Shown here piece after piece: positions 6,622 through 8,846 of a stretch of 8,846 bases of DNA. A program made the position numbers and the translations under genes. The stretch lies in assembly GCA_027084065.1 (NCBI GenBank), contig JALWLR010000312.1:1-8846 (forward strand). The letters run 5' to 3'. Position 1 is the first letter of the stretch, and each line of letters begins with the position of its first letter. This stretch comes from Helicobacteraceae bacterium. Its GTDB lineage: Bacteria; Campylobacterota; Campylobacteria; Campylobacterales; Sulfurimonadaceae. The notes beneath the pieces were generated by a model that saw nothing but the letters and a program-made list of their open reading frames with translations, did no database searches and was not told where the DNA came from.

Positions 6622-6891
6622 TTAGTATACCTCGTCGTGAGTTCCAATGTTAATGAGAACGATTTGATTTTCTTCGATTTTTAAAAGAAGAATCAAGCGA
6701 TACTCAAATGTTAATGAACATGCATAGAAAGATTCCAGTGCACCTTTGAGCTTATGCGTCTTTAAAGAGGGTTCAACCGGGTCGTTTTGCAGTTTTTTCA
6801 GTATATCTTTGAATTTCTCTTTGAGATCCGGATGTTTTTTGAAAAATTTTTTTGCTTTTTTTTCAAATGTCGGTGTGACTGAAAGAGTCAT
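6622..6891 (-). CDS. RelE/YafQ-type toxin of a type II toxin-antitoxin pair
   Basis: An 89-residue basic protein of the RelE/ParE superfamily, most like the YafQ-type mRNA interferases that cut mRNA on the ribosome. It begins with the lysine-rich helices of the family (FEKKAKKFFKKHPDLKEKF, 9-27). It continues with HKLKGALES (46-54), then YACSLTFEYRLILLL (56-70), and ends in NIGTHDEVY (81-89). By position, H46 and H85 could match YafQ H50 and H87, and terminal Y89 the YafQ F91. The YafQ H63 position is Ser59, so catalysis may differ. The toxin follows its antitoxin by 3 bases, with only a weak Shine-Dalgarno (GAGAAT), consistent with coupled and lower translation. Its coding strand has runs of 8 A and 7 A near the start, which could be slippage sites. 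Its stop abuts the bioB start. Confidence 0.88.
   Translation of the reverse strand: MTLSVTPTFEKKAKKFFKKHPDLKEKFKDILKKLQNDPVEPSLKTHKLKGALESFYACSLTFEYRLILLLKIEENQIVLINIGTHDEVY
6630..6633 (-). promoter_or_regulatory. bioB ribosome binding site inside the toxin gene
   Basis: On the minus strand GAGG lies within the codons for the toxin's C-terminal D-E-V and 8 bases before the bioB ATG. With no space between the two genes, ribosomes ending the toxin would sit on the bioB start, which suggests coupling. Confidence 0.55.
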
Positions 6892-6894
6892 TAT

Positions 6895-7095
6895 TTATAA
6901 ATTCTCAACAAAAGAATCTATATCGTCGATCTGTTTTGCTTTCCCCTCTTCCTGCTCTTTTCTTGACCGTTCACACTCCTCTATAAAACGCTCTTTTTGT
7001 GTTACATTTTTGATCTTTGTTCCTTGAAAACTTTTGAGGTATGCCACAATTTTTTCAGCTATACTGTCTTCTACTTCCACATAGAGTGTCTGCAT
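6895..7095 (-). CDS. Small antitoxin partner of the RelE-like toxin
   Basis: A 66-residue acidic protein just ahead of the toxin, in the usual antitoxin-first order. Residues 3-22 (TLYVEVED then SIAEKIVAYLKS) suggest a beta strand and helix like a ribbon-helix-helix or RelB-type DNA-binding start. Residues 35-66 are charged and probably flexible, as in toxin-wrapping tails. The start is clear: AAGGAGG (7101-7107) lies 5 bases before the ATG, the strongest ribosome site in the window, fitting the need for excess antitoxin. I cannot assign a named antitoxin family from sequence alone. The call rests mainly on size, order, charge and the recognised toxin next door. It probably represses its own promoter through the palindrome just upstream; that is inferred. 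Confidence 0.75.
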   Translation of the reverse strand: MQTLYVEVEDSIAEKIVAYLKSFQGTKIKNVTQKERFIEECERSRKEQEEGKAKQIDDIDSFVENL

Positions 7096-7109
7096 GACAT
7101 CCTCCTTTT

Positions 7110-7125
7110 TGATGCTATTGTATCA
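7110..7125. promoter_or_regulatory. Imperfect palindrome, candidate antitoxin operator
   Basis: TGATGCTATTGTATCA is an inverted repeat: six of eight base pairs match. It covers the -10 box and runs to the likely transcription start of the toxin-antitoxin operon. Bound antitoxin or complex would block RNA polymerase, the common autoregulation scheme of type II modules. It also overlaps the phosphoesterase stop codon. No binding data can be read from sequence. Confidence 0.45.
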
Positions 7126-7145
7126 TATTCGCTCAAATGTGTAAA
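7117..7145 (-). promoter_or_regulatory. Sigma-70-type promoter for the antitoxin-toxin-bioB operon
   Basis: On the minus strand TTTACA (7140-7145) and TACAAT (7117-7122) are separated by exactly 17 bases; each hexamer has one mismatch to consensus. Transcription would start near 7110, a few bases before the AAGGAGG of the antitoxin. The promoter sits in the 3' end of the phosphoesterase gene. It is the best promoter for everything down to 4216. Confidence 0.65.
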
Positions 7146-7638
7146 CTTTCTCTTCTATTTGAGCAGTGCGTATATCTTTTGCAAAATAGTGTACTGTATA
7201 GCTTGTTGCATCTACCTCCAGCAGCACATATTCGCTTAGCGGTTTTTCTCTGGCACACACTTCTCCGGGATTGAGAAAGAGAGTGTTTTCATGCTTTTTT
7301 ACCTCAAATATATGCGTATGCCCGAAGATGACGACATCACTGTCAGGTGTGAGATAGTAAGGCATGTGCATCAGTTTGAACTTGACGTCTTCAATCTTGA
7401 AGTAGTAGGGCTCTTTATGGAGGTTGAAGTCGTTGTGGTACTGCACCATATGGGCGTCGTTGTTGCCATAGACCGCCACATAGGGTAGGCCGGTGCTTTT
7501 GATATACGCAATCGTATCGTACTCGCATATATCTCCCGCATGGATGATATACTGCGCACCTTTTGCGATGAGATTGTCTATGGCCTCTTTTGCAAGAGGA
7601 AACTTTCTGTGTGTGTCGGAAATGACGGCTATTTTCAT
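7123..7638 (-). CDS. YfcE/MJ0936-type metallophosphoesterase
   Basis: A 171-residue cytoplasmic calcineurin-like phosphodiesterase that would use two divalent metals. Metal-site motifs appear in order: SDTH (7-10, with D8 and H10), HAGD (33-36, D36), YGNND (57-61, N59), LMHMP (89-93, H91) and FGHTH (105-109, H107 and H109), followed by NPGE (123-126). Length and motif spacing fit the short YfcE-like group, whose natural substrates are mostly unknown. The ATG at 7638 has only a weak GAG 7 bases upstream. A possible -10 (TAAAAT) is at 7660-7665. It is divergent from the exonuclease-helicase gene. Its 3' end hosts the toxin-antitoxin promoter, with 27 bases between its stop and the antitoxin ATG, so read-through into the downstream operon is possible. 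Confidence 0.93.
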   Translation of the reverse strand: MKIAVISDTHRKFPLAKEAIDNLIAKGAQYIIHAGDICEYDTIAYIKSTGLPYVAVYGNNDAHMVQYHNDFNLHKEPYYFKIEDVKFKLMHMPYYLTPDSDVVIFGHTHIFEVKKHENTLFLNPGEVCAREKPLSEYVLLEVDATSYTVHYFAKDIRTAQIEEKVYTFERI

Positions 7639-7659
7639 ACAAATACTCGTTTTCTTGGA

Positions 7660-7665
7660 ATTTTA
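7660..7665 (-). promoter_or_regulatory. Possible -10 box for the phosphoesterase gene
   Basis: On the minus strand this reads TAAAAT, one mismatch from consensus, 21 bases before the ATG. No clear -35 is present at the right distance. It is plausible only because the gene needs a promoter in this short divergent spacer. Confidence 0.35.
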
Positions 7666-7672
7666 CCGAAAA

Positions 7673-7708
7673 AAGTGATAAGCTATAATAAAGTGATAAG
7701 TTATAATA
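7673..7708. repeat. 18-bp tandem direct repeat, two copies
   Basis: Copy 1 (7673-7690) is AAGTGATAAGCTATAATA and copy 2 (7691-7708) is AAGTGATAAGTTATAATA: 17 of 18 bases agree. The copies adjoin exactly, so this is a recent tandem duplication. A degenerate AT-rich continuation follows to about 7716. It lies between the divergent phosphoesterase and helicase genes. Confidence 0.9.
7684..7707 (+). promoter_or_regulatory. Duplicated TATAAT -10 boxes for the exonuclease-helicase gene
   Basis: Each tandem-repeat copy holds a perfect TATAAT, at 7684-7689 and 7702-7707. Starts near 7696 and 7714 would give leaders of about 30 and 12 bases to the ATG at 7726. No good -35 is visible for either. One or both may be used. 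Confidence 0.5.
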
Positions 7709-7725
7709 ATAATAAGAAAAAAGTA

Positions 7726-8846
7726 ATGGGAAAAAATGTGGAAAACAAGAAGGTCATTTTCATCGACATCGAAACGGATAGAGATGGAAAGAAAATCTAC
7801 TCCGTGGGGGTTGTTTGCGATGAAAAGAGTCATAAAGACAGCTCTTTAAAAGCTATTGAAAACTTCATTTCGTTGTGTGGTGAGCGCCGATTTCTTTGCG
7901 GGCACAATATATTTGCACATGACTTAGAGGTGCTAAAAGAGCATGGAGCTTTTTATTTAGAGCGTTTTGAAATCATCGACACGCTGCCTGTTTCTTTGCT
8001 GCTTTTTAATGAAAAGACTCATCATGCACTGCCCAAAGTCTACAAGGATGATGACGATTTTGAAAACGATCCCATAAAGGACTGCCAAATAACACAGACG
8101 CTTTTAGCAAGGCTGCTTGAGCGTTTTGAAAAAATGGAAAACTCTCTTAAGCGAATTCTCTACACACTCTTGCATGAGCAGAGACTCTTTAGCGGATTTT
8201 TTCGTTATTTGACACAGTTTGTAGCGATCAGTGCTCTGGAGCTTGAGGATCTGTATGCAATGATAGCTTCAAAATACGATGCCACTATCATAAACAGAGC
8301 CTATCTCAAAGAGATGATAGAAAAGCATCCTGTGGAACTTGCTTACATTGTTGCGCTTTTGACACCGCAAACAGAGCTCAAAGCCCACCCGCCAAAGGTG
8401 CTGTATGACTATCCTGAGCTTATAGAACATCAGAAAAAGCTTTGTTACGACGTTGAATCGATTTTTAAGGATTTGAGTGCGACATCCAAGGAGCTTTTTG
8501 GGTTTGGGACGTTTCGGGAATTTCCGCGCCTTGGAAACTCCTTGTTTCAAAAAAATGTGATTTCTCAACGAGATATTGTCCAAGCCGCTTTGAAAGGGGA
8601 GTCCTTTTTAGCGATCTTACCCACAGGTGGTGGAAAAACCTTTACTTTTTGGCTTCCGGCTATCATTCAGGCTTCGAAGTATAAGTCGCTCACGGTTGTC
8701 ATCTCTCCATTGCAAGCTCTCATAGAGGATCATATAAAGAGTTTCGAACAAAAGGTCGCCAACTATAAAGCAGTCGCCATTAGCGGATTTTTAACGCCAC
8801 AAGAGCGGGCAGAGGCTATAGAGGCAGTTGTAAACGGCGATGCGGA
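7726..8846 (+). CDS. DEDD exonuclease domain fused to RecQ-like helicase, 3' end beyond the window
   Basis: The frame is open from ATG 7726 to the window end, giving 373 residues. The ribosome site is weak; an in-frame GTG at 7738, behind GGGA, is an alternative start. Residues 10-125 form an exonuclease of the DnaQ/RNase T type: FIDIETD (12-18, D14 and E16), CGHNIFAHD (58-66, D66), IIDTL (83-87) and ENDPIKD (113-119, D119). The usual DEDDh histidine five residues before the last Asp is Asn114. A helical linker of about 150 residues follows. A superfamily 2 helicase then begins: SQRDIVQAALKGESFLAILP, Walker A PTGGGKT (299-305) and motif Ia SPLQALIEDH (327-336), most like RecQ. The DEAH box and later motifs are off the edge. 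The architecture suggests DNA unwinding coupled to nuclease trimming, for repair or possibly phage defence. The role is inferred. Confidence 0.85.
   Translation, partial: MGKNVENKKVIFIDIETDRDGKKIYSVGVVCDEKSHKDSSLKAIENFISLCGERRFLCGHNIFAHDLEVLKEHGAFYLERFEIIDTLPVSLLLFNEKTHHALPKVYKDDDDFENDPIKDCQITQTLLARLLERFEKMENSLKRILYTLLHEQRLFSGFFRYLTQFVAISALELEDLYAMIASKYDATIINRAYLKEMIEKHPVELAYIVALLTPQTELKAHPPKVLYDYPELIEHQKKLCYDVESIFKDLSATSKELFGFGTFREFPRLGNSLFQKNVISQRDIVQAALKGESFLAILPTGGGKTFTFWLPAIIQASKYKSLTVVISPLQALIEDHIKSFEQKVANYKAVAISGFLTPQERAEAIEAVVNGDA

Noticed and set aside
8269..8583. Minus-strand open frame of 104 codons
   Set aside because: It is antisense to the exonuclease-helicase gene, which is open and carries recognisable motifs.

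Overview
The window looks like chromosomal DNA of a Campylobacterota (Epsilonproteobacteria) bacterium, perhaps a Sulfurimonas/Sulfurovum-type sulfur oxidiser. This is inferred from the short BioB of Helicobacter/Sulfurimonas style, the FqrB-like flavoprotein, AT-rich TATAAT promoters with poor -35 boxes, and tight gene packing. No rRNA, tRNA, CRISPR array, insertion sequence or prophage gene was seen. No gene-free stretch exceeds about 155 bases.

Left part. A lipoprotein gene with a TPR-like start runs leftwards off the window edge (1-1034, minus). It is divergent from msrA (1187-1711, plus), a methionine sulfoxide reductase. After msrA come an NAD(P)H-flavoprotein of the thioredoxin-reductase fold without the CxxC redox pair (1757-2734, FqrB-like) and a two-domain SagB/nitroreductase-type flavin dehydrogenase (2731-4227). 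The last two overlap by 4 bases and are probably translationally coupled. With msrA they look like a small redox or oxidative-repair cluster.

Middle part. A minus-strand block, 7638 down to 4216, converges on the SagB-like gene with a 12-base overlap. In transcription order it holds a YfcE-type metallophosphoesterase, a small antitoxin, a RelE/YafQ-type toxin, biotin synthase bioB, a CPA2-type cation:proton antiporter, and a small protein resembling a reduced AMMECR1 domain. Gaps are 0-3 bases from the antitoxin onward. A near-consensus promoter with an overlapping palindrome lies just upstream of the antitoxin. The toxin-antitoxin pair therefore probably heads the bioB operon, which is the most unusual arrangement here. 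The BioB itself has Ile where the third cysteine ligand of the auxiliary [2Fe-2S] cluster is expected.

Right part. Divergent from the phosphoesterase, and cut by the window end, is a large gene (7726 onwards, plus) joining a DEDD-type exonuclease domain to a RecQ-like helicase. Its promoter region carries an 18-bp tandem duplication, each copy with a perfect TATAAT.

I found no clear new multi-gene system. The best leads are the TA-bioB operon, the BioB ligand change, the FqrB-like/SagB-like pair, and the exonuclease-helicase fusion.
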